Part shown: positions 1-14,178 of the stretch, piece after piece
Layout of the letters: each line of letters begins with the position of its first letter
How positions within the stretch are numbered: position 1 is the stretch's first letter
Assembly (NCBI GenBank): GCA_037951105.1
Contig: JBAMJV010008029.1
Location: 45,001 to 109,000, forward strand
Reading direction: 5' to 3'
Source: Echinarachnius parma
Lineage: Eukaryota > Echinodermata > Echinoidea > Clypeasteroida > Echinarachniidae
DNA length: 64,000 nucleotides
Made by a program: the position numbers and the translations under genes
The notes under the pieces: model-generated
What the model saw: the letters and a program-made list of their open reading frames with translations, nothing else
Databases searched by the model: none
What the model was told of the DNA's origin: nothing

Positions 1-280
<280 letters not shown>

Positions 281-329
281 GTAAGTTTGTTTTTATTGTA
301 TATGTATGTGAGTGAATATGCGTACGTGT

Positions 330-1984
330 GCCAGTTGCCCGGGGGGGTATGTCTCCATATAAAGGGGGGTACCATGCGTGACCAAGAAATCACGTAAAAA
401 GGGTCGTTTTTTACGATCAGGCACGTTACGTACGTTACGTGTTTAGGGTCTCGAAATCACCGAAAATCAGGAAATAGGGTATCTTTTTTACACTGCTGAA
501 ATACGCGTTTAGGGTATCAAAATTCAGCTTATGTACTTGGGTCCCACTTGGGTTGATTCAGCGCGAGAACAAGTTTTAGTCACCGTTCTGAGCTGAAATA
601 ACCACCAAATCTCGGTCCCCAAAACATCGCACACATCACATTCGCAAAGACTTGACAGCCCCTGGAGTTATCCCAGTCTCGAAAATTTGCGAAGAAACCC
701 GGTCTCGGGCTCAAAAATGTTGAAATTTCTTGGTCTCGGCTTCAAAAATTTTCCACGAGATAATATTGAAACAAATGGCAATTTTCGATGTTAAATTGCT
801 AAAATTTTCCAGCTCGCTTCGCTCGCATTCCGTATATATAATATTCTACAACCTCGTGTGTTTATATATTACCCTTCAAAACGCAATATCATAACACGAA
901 TATACCCATACAATAATATTAAAACAATTGGCAATTTCCGATGTTAATTTGATAAAATTTTCAAGCTCGCTTCGCTCGCCTTAATTACGCCATATCATAA
1001 GTCATAAACGAATATACCCATACAATAATATTGAAACAAATGGCAATTTCAGATGTTAAATTGCTAAAATTGTCCAGCTCGCTTCGCTCGCATTCCGTAT
1101 AATATAATATTCTACAACCTCGCGTGTTTATATATTACCCTTCAAAACGCAATAACATAACAGAATATACCCATACAATAATATTAAAACAATTGGCAAT
1201 TTCCGATGTTAATTTGATAAAATGTTCAAGCTCGCTTCGCTCGCCTTAATTACGCCATATCATAAGTCATAAACGAATATACCCATACAATAATATTGAA
1301 ACAAAAAAATTGCAATTTTCCGATGTTAAATTGCTAAAATTTTCAAGCTCGCTTCGCTCGCATACAACCTCGGGTGTTTATATATTACCCTTCAAAACGC
1401 AATTATATAACACGAACATACCCATACAATTATATTGAAACAAATGGCAATTTCAGATGTTTAATTGCTAGAATTTCCAACCTCGCTCCGCTCGCTTCCC
1501 CCTCCCCCAACTAAGAGGGGTTCTCAACCAATGGTCTTGGTCTCGGCCTCGCAAGATTTTGACGGACCGTGGTCTCGGTCTTGAAAATTTTGAAGGTACT
1601 TGGTCTCGGCTTCGAAAATGTTACAAAATAACCCAATTTACAAAAAAAAACTCATTTACATTATGCTTGATCCATGGAAACCCTGTTATAACGAGGCAAG
1701 CGACCTCATTATAAAGGGGTTTCACTGTAGTATTACTTGCTTAGGGTATAACAAATAAAAGCAAAATAGTATTACTTGCTTAGGGTATCAAAAATAGTTA
1801 TTACTTGCTTAGGGGTTTACAAAAAATTGATTACTTACTTAGGGTAGCAAATTACTGATAATCATACTTGCTTAGGGTGTATTTTTTACACCACGAAAAT
1901 ACTTGTTTAGGGTGCTTTTGGCAAGTCCTTGGTCACGCATGGTACCCCCCTTTATATGGAGACATACCCCCCCGGGGCCAGTTG
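330..1984. mobile_element. Non-autonomous DNA transposon with 49-bp perfect TIRs and 8-bp TSD
   Basis: The element spans 338-1976. Its ends (338-386 and 1928-1976) are 49-bp inverted repeats with no mismatch, starting CCCGGGGGGGTATG. It is flanked on both sides by GCCAGTTG (330-337 and 1977-1984), an 8-bp target-site duplication. The inside has no open frame. It holds a higher-order repeat of about 262 bp (start points near 765, 1027 and 1290), each unit made of two related halves that end in CTCGCTTCGCTCGC, and then about six short copies of TACTTGCTTAGGGT between 1730 and 1920. The TSD length fits hAT, P, Merlin or Zisupton superfamilies; the TIR alone does not decide. Perfect TIRs suggest recent movement. 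Confidence 0.88.
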
Positions 1985-2124
1985 TGCATGTTGTTTGCTG
2001 GAATAGTCCATTGACATGATTGACCGATTTGTGACGGCATGCCGACATTAGGTATGGAACAGGTGCACTATTATGCCATCTGTATTCACACTATCATATT
2101 ATGTCTCTTCTTTTCTTCTATTTT

Positions 2125-2447
2125 ATGCTTAAATGGATCGAGTAACTTTGTTGACATGCGCAAACAGTGATGACTAGTTGATAAACTGCGTATATTTTTG
2201 ATCTGATATGTCCTCTGAGAATTGTGTGAAGATTATGGCAGGGTAATGAGCAAAAAAAGCAAAGTGATATTCGCTTACTCATTGCACTGACTTTCTACAC
2301 AGTTATAACTTTCCAGTGGATAATTAAAAATCTGAACACTTGTTCTATCCATGCTTCTATTGGTAATACGGATACAACACGGTATGAGAGAACCACCAGA
2401 TTTCTAATTAAGTTTTGTGGATTTGGACAAAGCTACTATATCCCTTT
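2125..2447. mobile_element. MITE family C, copy 1
   Basis: About 320 bp bounded by diverged forms of the terminal motif AAAGGGATCTAGTAAC and its reverse complement. The internal text (ATTGTGTGAAGATT, GTAATGAGC, TTCCAGTGGATAA) recurs at 6100, 6484, 31170, 33930, 36015 and 63143. No coding capacity. Confidence 0.75.
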
Positions 2448-3270
2448 AAATTCTTCATCCTGTTCATCGAGGCTTTTTTTTCCCTTCTTTTTACAGCGAT
2501 GCGACGCACACAAAAATTATCAAAAGCCAAGCAGCAAATGTACAAGAGAAACGTGAAAGCTCCAAGTGATTTTGTTTGCATTTGACAAAGTTAATGGATC
2601 ACTTTATAACATATTTAATGACATTACGAATATGGGTTCTAACTTCTTAACCTGCGGATGAGCCGAGGTGAGTTAGGTCAACGTCAAAATCATATCAATA
2701 GTTTTGTATACTATTATATAGCACCTCAATTATACAGATGTACACTCGGTTTACAATTATACCTTGACATTTGTCTATGATATAATTAAACATAATCCAT
2801 AATCAATCGTAACTGGATGTTTTTGTATGATTTAGTCTTTTTGAAAGCAAGCAAGGTGTAAAATGCAATTTGTCCGATACAAATAAATTTTTCTACCAAT
2901 TTGTTGAGGCGAATACGCATTTTATTTCGCAAAATACAATGGTGTTGGCTAAATAGGAACGTTCCATGCACTTGAATAAAGATAGCTCAGCCGAAGTGTG
3001 TACAAACACGCACATCTACATTACATGTACGATCTGGTCACCCTTATACCTCCCATCTCGATAAATCACGGCGCCTAAACAAACCAAACATCACAATCAT
3101 GATCACATCATTTGCTCAGCGTCATGTTTGTGTACTTTGTGACGTCATCCTGTCATGTATCTGCCACCAAGTATGTGTGTCGATGTCGAAACCGAATGAA
3201 CATTAATAGCTGCTGATGTGCATGAAAGACTCCACCACGTCCACATGATGACATGCGTTTAAAAGCTAGC
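2448..3270. other. Spacer, nothing recognised
   Basis: AT-rich sequence without a convincing exon, RNA gene or repeat that I can relate to the rest of the window. Confidence 0.5.
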
Positions 3271-3276
3271 TCGAAT

Positions 3277-3545
3277 AAGAGAAAGAGAAAGAGTGGGAGA
3301 GGATTGAGAGAGGGGAAAGGGGTGGGATTAAGAGGGGAGATATAAAAAGAGAGTAAGGGGTTAGTCGAGGCAAATTCAGACAAGAGGGGAGATGGGGGAG
3401 AGAGGGGGAGAGGGGGGGGGGGGGGTGTGAGGAAAGTGAGGTGAAAGGAGGGGGATGGATGGACAGAAGGATGGAGAGAGATAGAGAAAGGGGGAGTGGG
3501 AGTGAAGGGGGAAGGGAGTGATAAAGAGAGAGGGAGGGGGTTACT
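3277..3545. repeat. Purine-rich (G/A) tract
   Basis: About 270 bp consisting almost only of G and A on the plus strand, including a G-run at 3412-3426. The proline/serine-rich minus-strand frame across it is a composition artefact. Confidence 0.85.
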
Positions 3546-4480
3546 CGGGGTCAGACTCATCGCACACAGCTGAGTAACCGAGGGCGTCATACCAAGGCGG
3601 TTCTACTTCCCTCACTTATCTCCCTAATATATCCAGGTTATTAGGTTATGCAAAAACGCAATCTTGCTGTCCTAAACCTCTACTCTTTCATCTTCATTTC
3701 CTCATTTTCTCAAATTGTGTGTGAATAAGATTTGTGATTATTACGATCAACGGTCATTCGTATACGTATATTTCTGTAGTGATGTCGACCGTTGACATTT
3801 CGCTAATAATAAACACATAATAGTAGCTCAAAACATCACAACATTTCACGGTTCGTATGAGGTACGAGGGTTTTCGCCCCTTTTCATTTCTCCTACCCCA
3901 AATATTGAGTTAAAATAAAAGATAAATACGAATCACACATTGCTATTTGTTGTTGTGGTTGTTGTTGTTTGTTTGTTGTTGTTTTTTAGAGGGGGCAAAG
4001 GTTTCCCTCTCCGTGGTTGGGTGGTTGGGTGGCTTGTTATATGTGTTTTACAAACGCGTTCAGTCAGTTATGATTATATTTACGTCGGGGACACTCCTTT
4101 ATCGTCACCATCCAAAAGACGAAGCCTATATAGGTTTCGACCTGGTGCTGGTTTGGGTTGTGTGAGGAGCAGGGCTCTTTACCACTAGACCAGAAGAAAG
4201 GAAATAATTGTCACCCCTTCTGTGTATACCCCATCTGTCTACGTCACTCGGTAATAGACGTTGCATCAAGACCTACTTTAGCCGTAATAAGCAGAGGGTG
4301 GTCCCTTCTTCGCACCAGACCAGAACGACCGCAAGTTACCCAGGATAGAGATAGCGTGGATAGCATCATCATATCACATCTTACATGTCTTGCATCACAC
4401 AGAGTCACTACACAGCCGGGCAGTCAACTATTTGATGCGTGCAATACCACCTCGGCAAAAACCAACAAATAACAAAACAG
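3546..4480. other. Spacer with short GTT-rich run
   Basis: No gene seen. A GTT/TTG-rich run lies at about 3945-3985. The remainder is unique-looking sequence. Confidence 0.45.
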
Positions 4481-4489
4481 CTATTGTTG

Positions 4490-5000
<511 letters not shown>

Positions 5001-5618
5001 TAATCCTCATACTGCTGCTGTTGGATATACAGATAATGATACAGATGTTGATTCGGAGGAAGTCATTCAACATGATTATTCTGATGATCGATATAATCCC
5101 AACCAATTAAATCCTAAGTGATGTGGGTTTTCTTGTATGTTATTTTGATACATTTCCATAGAACGTTTAGCAATCTGGACACATTTTAACAAAACACCAT
5201 CAAATTGAGCGTCTTACTGAGCATTTATATGTTTCCTTTTAGAAAACCGAGTCATTAAATAAACCCATTTGAAATTTAGAACGAGAAAAACAGAGAGATA
5301 AAAATGATTCAAGATTGAATATGATAACAAATATAAAAGGATCAGGGAGGTTCCATGTTTAACTAATTAGGGTTTCATTTGATAGAGTTCATCTTATTCA
5401 TGTTAATTGTCCATTCGAACATTCCAGATTCCAGATTATAGTTTAAAAGAAACAGTAGTTGTATAAACCTGATACAGAGATTACATTTTAGGGTTTCTTA
5501 CATCGTAACGAGTATTAGTCTACGATTAAACATTATGACTAGGGTCTTTGGGTTTAATTACAAAGTTAAATGTGATTTGGCATCATTCCAAACATTCATG
5601 AACTTGTAAAGTTGTACA
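5001..5618. other. Spacer, nothing recognised
   Basis: AT-rich, no supported gene or repeat. Confidence 0.45.
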
Positions 5619-6091
5619 CTATACAGGGTGGCCCTAAAAATGGAACGGGGTACTTGCCATAATAAAGACACGTGGTGACTATATAGGTCCACGGGACAGG
5701 GCATCTTTTACAAAGAAAAATGATACCAAGAACAGTAATGTGGATCGTGTATTTTTTTTTATTTAGGATGTCTTAAGTGAGACCATGTTAGGTTCCCATT
5801 TTTGTCAATTTTGACCAAGTCAGTGTCTGATAAATCGCACTTACTGCCCGTCATAGCATCGAACAACGAACAATACGCGCGCCATTGTTAGTGTGCATTC
5901 AGTTGTGTGCCGAGAGAATGGGCATAGTTGTTCGATGCTATGACGGGAATTAAGTGCGATTTATAAGGCACTGACTTGGTTCTTGGTATATTTTTTCTTT
6001 GTAAAAGATGTCTTATCCCGTGAACCTATAGTCATCAAGTTTCTTTATTATGGCAAGTACCCCGTTCTGTTTTGAGGGTCCACCCTGTATA
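5619..6091. mobile_element. Long-TIR foldback element, Tc1/mariner-like ends
   Basis: Ends read TATACAGGGTGG and CCACCCTGTATA, with inverted arms of more than 100 bp (for example GGGGTACTTGCCATAATAAAG against its complement near 6040-6060). TA at each edge fits a TA target duplication. A second inverted repeat lies inside (about 5817-5880 against 5925-5985), so almost the whole element can fold. No transposase frame remains. Superfamily assignment rests on the ends and TA only. Confidence 0.75.
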
Positions 6092-6099
6092 CCTCTACG

Positions 6100-6484
6100 T
6101 TTAAAGGGATCTATAGTAACATTGTCCAAATCCTCAAAACTTACAAGTCTAGCGGTTCTCTCATACCTTATGAGATTTGTATTAACGATAGAATCATGGG
6201 ACAGGTTTTGGTTTTTTGAATTTCCCTTTCGTTAAAAAGATATTTACGATTGAAGTGTTCAGATATTAACTATCCAATGGATAGACATAACCGTGTACAA
6301 AGTAAGTGCAATGAGTTCGTGAATATCACTTTGCACTTTCGCTCATTACTCGGCCATATAGCATCCATTCAACATGAAATGTTCACACGTTACTCAGTGG
6401 ACATATCATATAACAACAATACACATTTTATCAACCTTTCATCACTTTTTGCACATGTCCACAATGTTACTAGATCCCTTTAAA
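6100..6484. mobile_element. MITE family C, copy 2
   Basis: Best-preserved copy: begins TTTAAAGGGATCTATAG and ends in ATGTTACTAGATCCCTTTAA, an inverted pair. About 385 bp, non-coding. Confidence 0.82.
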
Positions 6485-6822
6485 TAGATTTAGTAATTAG
6501 TAACATTGTCAAAATCCATACAACTAACGTACCTCGTTGTATTCGAATTATCTACAGAAGCATGGAATAAGTTCCGATTTTCCAAATTTCTCTTTTGTTA
6601 CAAATATATTTATTGATTCCGGGAGACTTTCAACTGTGTACAAAGTTGGTGCAATAAGTTGGCAAAAATGTGCATATTCGCTCATTACTCTGTCATAATA
6701 ACGTTCATGTACCAGGAGATTTTCACACATCACTCAGCGGACATATCATATAACATACATTCATATTCATCAACCTTTCTTCAGTGTTTGCGCATGTTAA
6801 CAAAGTTACTATATCTCTCTAA
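6485..6822. mobile_element. MITE family C, copy 3, head-to-tail with copy 2
   Basis: Follows copy 2 directly in the same orientation. Shared text includes TTTCCAAATTTCTCTTTTGT and CGGACATATCATATAACA. Terminal motif decayed. Confidence 0.75.
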
Positions 6823-7149
6823 ACAAGTTATTTTCAAATCAAATCACTTATCATTATCTAATTAAGGTGCCTTTCAACATGTTCAATCGATTCATGTCGA
6901 TATGATTGTATTAACTCAAGTCAAAACAACTCACAATCATTAATCATTGATGATAATATAAATACATGTCAATAATCAGATAATATGGAGATGAAAAGTA
7001 TCCTGATCGACTGAGGTTAGCGGTTCATCACTCAAAATGGTGACGAGACGCAAGATGAAAACAATATCATCATCGGATACACAAAACAGGGTCAGTGTGC
7101 CAATTACGTTATGCATTTCGAGGGGGTTGCCCAAGTTTGGACCCCCTTA

Positions 7150-7206
7150 TATACTCACACACATACGCACAAGTGCGCATACATACACACAAACATACAC
7201 ACGCGT

Positions 7207-7245
<39 letters not shown>
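7150..7245. repeat. (CA)n microsatellite
   Basis: CA dinucleotide run, purest at 7209-7243. Confidence 0.95.
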
Positions 7246-7248
<3 letters not shown>

Positions 7249-7620
7249 TTACCCGGGCATACTTGTGGGCACCCGACTTGTGGGGTACTTGTCCTACTAC
7301 AGGCTGAAGGAGTGCTACTACAAACTGGTTTTTTTTCACAAAATCTTTGCAACGAAAAAAGGCAACCTTCTGAGTGCATGGGAGGGTAGGGGTATGTCTA
7401 GAAAAAAAAAATTCCTCAAGTATAATTTATGGGGCACAGTCACAAGATTTTGTCACATAACTCTCTGAAGCTAAATACGCCGATTTAAGGCTATTCCTTA
7501 GTGGGGTCCATGATTTATTCCCCACAAGGAAAAAATACCCCACAAGTATATAATTGTACCCACACGAGACCCCACAAGAATGCCGGGGTGAACACACACA
7601 AACATACACACACATGCACA
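7246..7620. repeat. Imperfect inverted repeat between two CA runs
   Basis: CCCGGGCATACTTGTGGG near 7252 is matched in reverse near 7559-7590. A second short CA run follows at 7593-7620. Possibly a MITE that inserted in a microsatellite. Arms are diverged. Confidence 0.5.
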
Positions 7621-8117
7621 CTTTTTAAAGGGTAACATTCAATAACACATTATCATCCTAACTACCTTACCTACATCGGCGGAACGTTCCGCACTGGCCC
7701 CCGACCCTCCCCGCCAATTGTCGCTGATGAGGGGTGACAGGAGAACCGCTGCTTCGCACACTTCTCCCGTCTCCCGTCTTCCGTGGTTCGCTTTGTTCCC
7801 TAATTGTTTCACGGCGTTCCCATTTAAACCTTAATAGCCCGTCCATAAGATCAGACAATTGGTTTAGCGGCTCCAAAATGAGCAGATTGTATTGCAGCAT
7901 CATCTTATATCACTCACTTTCAAGACTGTTGATTCGTGCTTATTGGCTCCAAGGAGAAAATGGTTTCAACAATTGAAAAGTTGTCCCTTTCTGAAGATTT
8001 TGAATTTTCTCTCTGAACTATCTCCCTCTGACAACTCTCCAACATGTAAAATTCTAACTGGGATGGACATATTATGTATAAAATGGCAAAAGTTAAACAA
8101 TAAAGATTTGGTCTGTG
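7621..8117. other. Spacer, nothing recognised
   Basis: No supported gene or repeat. Confidence 0.4.
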
Positions 8118-8845
8118 ATTAATATGGTTACAGTCCGTTATTCCGAAGGTTCGTTATTCCGAAGGTTCAGTTATTCCGAAGGTTCGTTATTCCGAAGGTT
8201 CGTTATTCCGAAGGTTCTTTATTCCGAAGGTTCGTTATTCCGAGGGTTCGTTATTCCGAAGGTTCGCTATTCCTAAAACAAAATCGGGTTCGTTATTCCG
8301 AAGGTTCGTTTATCCGAAGAAAAAAAAATCGGTTTCGTTATTCCGAAGGTTCGTTATTCCGAAGGTTCGTTATTCCGAAGGTTCATTAGTCCGAAAATAA
8401 AATAGGGTTCGTTAATCCGAAAATTAAATCTGGTTTGTTATAATACTATAATTTGTGTTTTGTTTATTTAATTTACAGCCTGCATTAAGCATACCCCTCC
8501 CCCTTTCCCTCCCTTCGCCAGACCAATCAAACATTTAAGTTTTATCTTTTTTTAAATTTTATCTCTTTATATGAAATTATATCATTATAACAAACCCAAA
8601 TTCATTTTCGGATTAACGAACCCGATTTCATTTTAGGAATAGCGAACCTTCGGAATAACGAACCCTCGGAATAACGAACCTTCGGAATAACGAACCTTCG
8701 GAATAATGCAACAAATGTTCGGATTAACGAACCCTATTTCATTTTAGGATTAACGAACCCTCAGGTATACGAAATTTGCGTGTTCGGAATAACGAACTTT
8801 CGGAATAAAGAACTTTCGGAATAACGAAGCGCACCCATTAATATG
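8118..8845. mobile_element. Foldback element with minisatellite arms and 9-bp TSD
   Basis: The element (8127-8836) is flanked by ATTAATATG on both sides (8118-8126 and 8837-8845). The left arm is tandem copies of the 16-mer GTTATTCCGAAGGTTC, with variants carrying GTTAATCCGAAAAT. The right arm (about 8600-8830) has the same unit in reverse complement. A 9-bp duplication and arms of tandem repeats recall foldback-type Mutator-like elements; that link is inference. No protein frame. Confidence 0.82.
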
Positions 8846-8874
8846 TATTACATACCCCTTATCATAGTATAGGG

Positions 8875-8960
8875 TTAACTATGGTTCAGTGGTATACAGC
8901 ATTGGCCTAGCAATCCGGAGGGTCAGATTCGAGTCCAGTTGAAGCCCAATTATACTCGTT
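8875..8960 (+). repeat. tRNA-derived SINE head
   Basis: Contains an A box (TGGTTCAGTGGT) and a B box (AGATTCGAGTCC) at tRNA spacing. The 5' and 3' acceptor arms do not pair and no CCA-type tRNA end is present, so this is a SINE promoter region and not a tRNA gene. Confidence 0.65.
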
Positions 8961-10190
8961 AAGTTGTGTTTAATTTGTATACCAGTCAGTTTATTTTGTA
9001 TCAATAAAGAATGATGACAATAACAATTACTAACATAATTTTCGAGAAAAAAAGTATGACCACATTTTGGGGGAACATTATAATTTGGTTGGTTCCTTGT
9101 ACATGAGTTGTTGGGGAAAACCATGCTGACAGATTAAGGACATAAGACAGTAGCCCACCCCTTTCCCCCCACCCCCTCTTCACATAAAAATATGCCCGTT
9201 TACCAGGGAGGCTTTATACATTTTTTGTGTATGGGAAATCATGATTTTCTTTGAATACACATTGTTTCTAATAATCACTATTTCTTGATGGGTAATTTGA
9301 AAACGAAGAAAAAGATATACATAATTGGGCGCCATTGGACAGTTATAATAACCGTTAAGGGATTCCCCTGACCCCATTACAAACAAGAGACACAAAGGAA
9401 AGAAAATCCCGTAGATATGACGTATTAATATTATTCTTCAATGGGACTTGTGTAAGACAACCTCATCATTCACACACGCATGGTGGAGCAAGTCTATGAG
9501 AATGTGTATCTACCTTATAAAACGCGCTCTTTTGCGGTATGGTTCGGGTTATTTCTGAAACATGAATATACACATTTTCCACACGGTTGTAGTATTTAAA
9601 TTGTTTTGATTGAACTATAAACAAAACAAAATATTATTTGTATAACGATAGTACTCACATTTAATAAACATATAGACACGATGATATCGAAACTGGTTAT
9701 AGGATAAAGATTACAAACAACTAGGTATAGAAAATGAATCTGTAGTAGCATATTTAAATTAGGTGTCTTTAAACGAAAAGGGATCACTGTAATTTTGCCC
9801 GCACATATGAGCCGTCTGCAATTATTATCACACTTCTTAGCAAATCTTATTTACTTTGTAAGAAAGGCGCGCTACTGAAAAGGGCGCCATTATTTTGATA
9901 CATCACCAAACACCGTGTGTGGCGTCACACAACGTGCGATCGTCTGCGATGGGTGTCATGGAGTTGGATCACTGCACTACTCCGAGGCCTATTTAGTTAA
10001 CAAATTGCTTTCAAAATATTCTAATTTCAATAGACACTAGACATGACACAAGAAGTGCTTCATGCAATTGGTTAAGAATAGGGACTAAACTCAGTTTCGT
10101 TCGTCATGCGTATCGGTATAATTATGGTTTTTGCGCTTTGAAATAGATCATCCGTTAGAAAATGATGTTACATTATTGTAATGTATATAT
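8961..10190. other. Spacer, nothing recognised
   Basis: AT-rich. A C-rich run lies at 9160-9178. No supported exon or repeat. Confidence 0.45.
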
Positions 10191-10242
10191 ATTCCGTGGC
10201 TGGTTTGCAACATCCGCAGCTGCAACAGCACCACTATACCAC

Positions 10243-11340
<1,098 letters not shown>

Positions 11341-11344
11341 TCAT

Positions 11345-12030
<686 letters not shown>

Positions 12031-12510
12031 TATATAGATATAATATAAATTAGATACGTATCAATACATAATAATTGTCTTATAATGTATGTTCATTTGT
12101 TATTCAGTTTTAACTATCATAATCAGAACAATAATGATAGGAAGGTATAATACGAGATTATGATAGATATAAGTTTGCGGTTTGTATTATGTCACTGTTG
12201 TTTTTAGTCCGTTCGTTGATGGCGTGATGAATAGATCTGGGACGTACCCCAGAGGATCGAGACGGGACAGCGCAGTGACGTATTGTACCCGGGGGAGTCC
12301 CCCCGATCCGATGCATCATTGTTGTGTACCATGGGGGAATGCACGTGGGTCATGCACAGTGTAAGCTGTGGTCGGCAACTTTAATAGGACGTTTCTCTTG
12401 TTGTGACATGATGGTCATTACAAAAATATAAAAAGATACGATTTTGTTCTATTATTCATATTTACTTATATTTTGCTTATTGCCCTTGATTCGTAATAAA
12501 GAATGATATA
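12031..12510. other. Spacer, nothing recognised
   Basis: No supported gene or repeat. Confidence 0.4.
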
Positions 12511-14178
12511 GGTATCGCCATAGGCGCCGGAAGTGGGGGGCAGGGGGGCCGGCCGCCCCCCCCCCCCCCCCCCCAATCCAAAAAGTGGGGGGGCAAAACA
12601 CAATTTTGCCCTCCCAAAAAGCCCCCCCCCCCCCCCTCCCAAATTTGTTTTTAAAAAAAGTGGGAAAGACACAATCAAATGTATGAGCTAACGTTAAAAA
12701 ACTAGTTTATACATCCATTTTCAATTTTCGCTGCGCGCTTCGCGCGCGAACAGATTATCTCAGTTTGTTGTAAACATCTGATGAGAGCATAGACATTCTA
12801 TCCTTTTTTTTGTTTAACTCGGATTCTAAATTTCCTTCACAGGTATGGCGTAAAGTGCACCAAAATGCACCATTTATATATATAAATGCAAAATCTTCCC
12901 CGTGGGAGGGGGATACACCTTCCCCCTCTGGCTCTGCCCAAGCCCTCGGTCGCTTCGCTCCCTCGGGATTCATTATTGGCTGTAGGCCATGTTGTTGGAT
13001 CATACATACGCCATATGGTTTATGTTGGAACTGTGTATGACACTAAATACAATATTTATGTGTGAGTTTGGATGCATATTTATTAGTGCGTCAATTATTT
13101 GTATAAGTATATCAAATCATAACACGCTTTCCCAGATACAGTTAATAATAATCGTGTAAAGCGCTATGATCCCCACGGGAATAGCGCTATATAAATAACA
13201 GTTATTATTATTATTATTATACAGTTAATCTTAAGCCCGAATTTCCTATCTAGGTATGCACCAGAGTGCACAATTTCAAGTCCACAAATGCAAAATCTTT
13301 CTTACCGTGGGAGGGTGATACCCCCTCCCAAAACCCACCCCCTCCCAAACCCTCTCCCCCTCCCTCCCTGCCCCAACCCTCAGGCGCTTCGCTCCCTCGG
13401 GACTCATTATTGGCTGTGTGTTGTTGGATCATACATAATGTTGCATAATTATGGTTTATGTTGTTGTGTGTGTGTGTTTGGGTATTTATTAGTGTGTCAA
13501 TTATTTGTTTTCTTCGTGAAAAATATATCAAATCATAACACGCTTTCCCAGATACAGTTAATCTTAAGCCCGAATTTCCTATCTAGGTATGCACCAGAGT
13601 GCACAATTTCAAGTCCATAAATGCAAAATCTTTCTTACCGTGGGAGGGGGATACCCCCTCCAAAACCCTCCCCCTCCCTCCCTGCCCCAGCCCTCAGGCG
13701 CTTCGCTCCCTCGGGACTCATTATTAGCTGTGTATTGTTGGATCATACATAATGTTGCATAATTATGGTTTATGTTGTTGTGTGTGTGTTTTGGGGTACA
13801 TACCGTATTTATTAGTGTGTCAACTATTTGTATTCTACGTGAAAAATATATTAAAACTTTCTGGTCGATCAAATCATTTCACGCTTTCCCGAATACAGCC
13901 GAATTTCCTATCTAGGTATGCACCAGATTGCACAATTTCAAGTCCAAAAATGCAAAAGCTCCCTACCGTGGGAGGGGGGACACCCCCCTCCCACACCCTC
14001 CCCCGCTCAGTCGCTTCGCTCCCTCGCAATGTATCATGCACTCTCACATCTGGCTCAAAGTTGGCAACCCAGAGTGTGGTTGGGCATGAGCCCCTACACA
14101 CACAAATTGTGAGCCCCTTGGGGTTTTGCCCCCCCCCCCCCCCAATCCAAAACTGCTTCCGGCGCGCCTGGGTATCGC
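12511..14178. mobile_element. Non-autonomous hAT-like transposon with internal 330-bp tandem units
   Basis: The element (12519-14170) is flanked by GGTATCGC on both sides (12511-12518 and 14171-14178), an 8-bp duplication. Ends read CATAGGCGCCGGAAG and CTTCCGGCGCGCCTG, an imperfect inverted pair of the CA..GGCG type common in hAT elements. The inside has a C-run at 12556-12574, then about four units of roughly 330 bp (starting near 12825, 13240, 13578 and 13905) sharing TAGGTATGCACCAGA, a CCGTGGGAGGGGG block and CGCTTCGCTCCCTCGGGA. No transposase frame. At 13150-13222 a SINE-like tail with ATT repeats is inserted. Confidence 0.85.
13145..13222 (+). repeat. SINE/LINE 3' end with (ATT)n tail
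   Basis: GTAAAGCGCTATGATCCCC followed by AGCGCTATATAAATAACAG and then ATT repeats. The same end motif in reverse orientation occurs at 16283 and 54222. Confidence 0.6.

Noticed and set aside
3153..3590. 145-codon Pro/Ser-rich minus frame
   Set aside because: Composition artefact of the purine-rich tract.
8875..8960. tRNA gene
   Set aside because: Same reason: tRNA-like promoter only.
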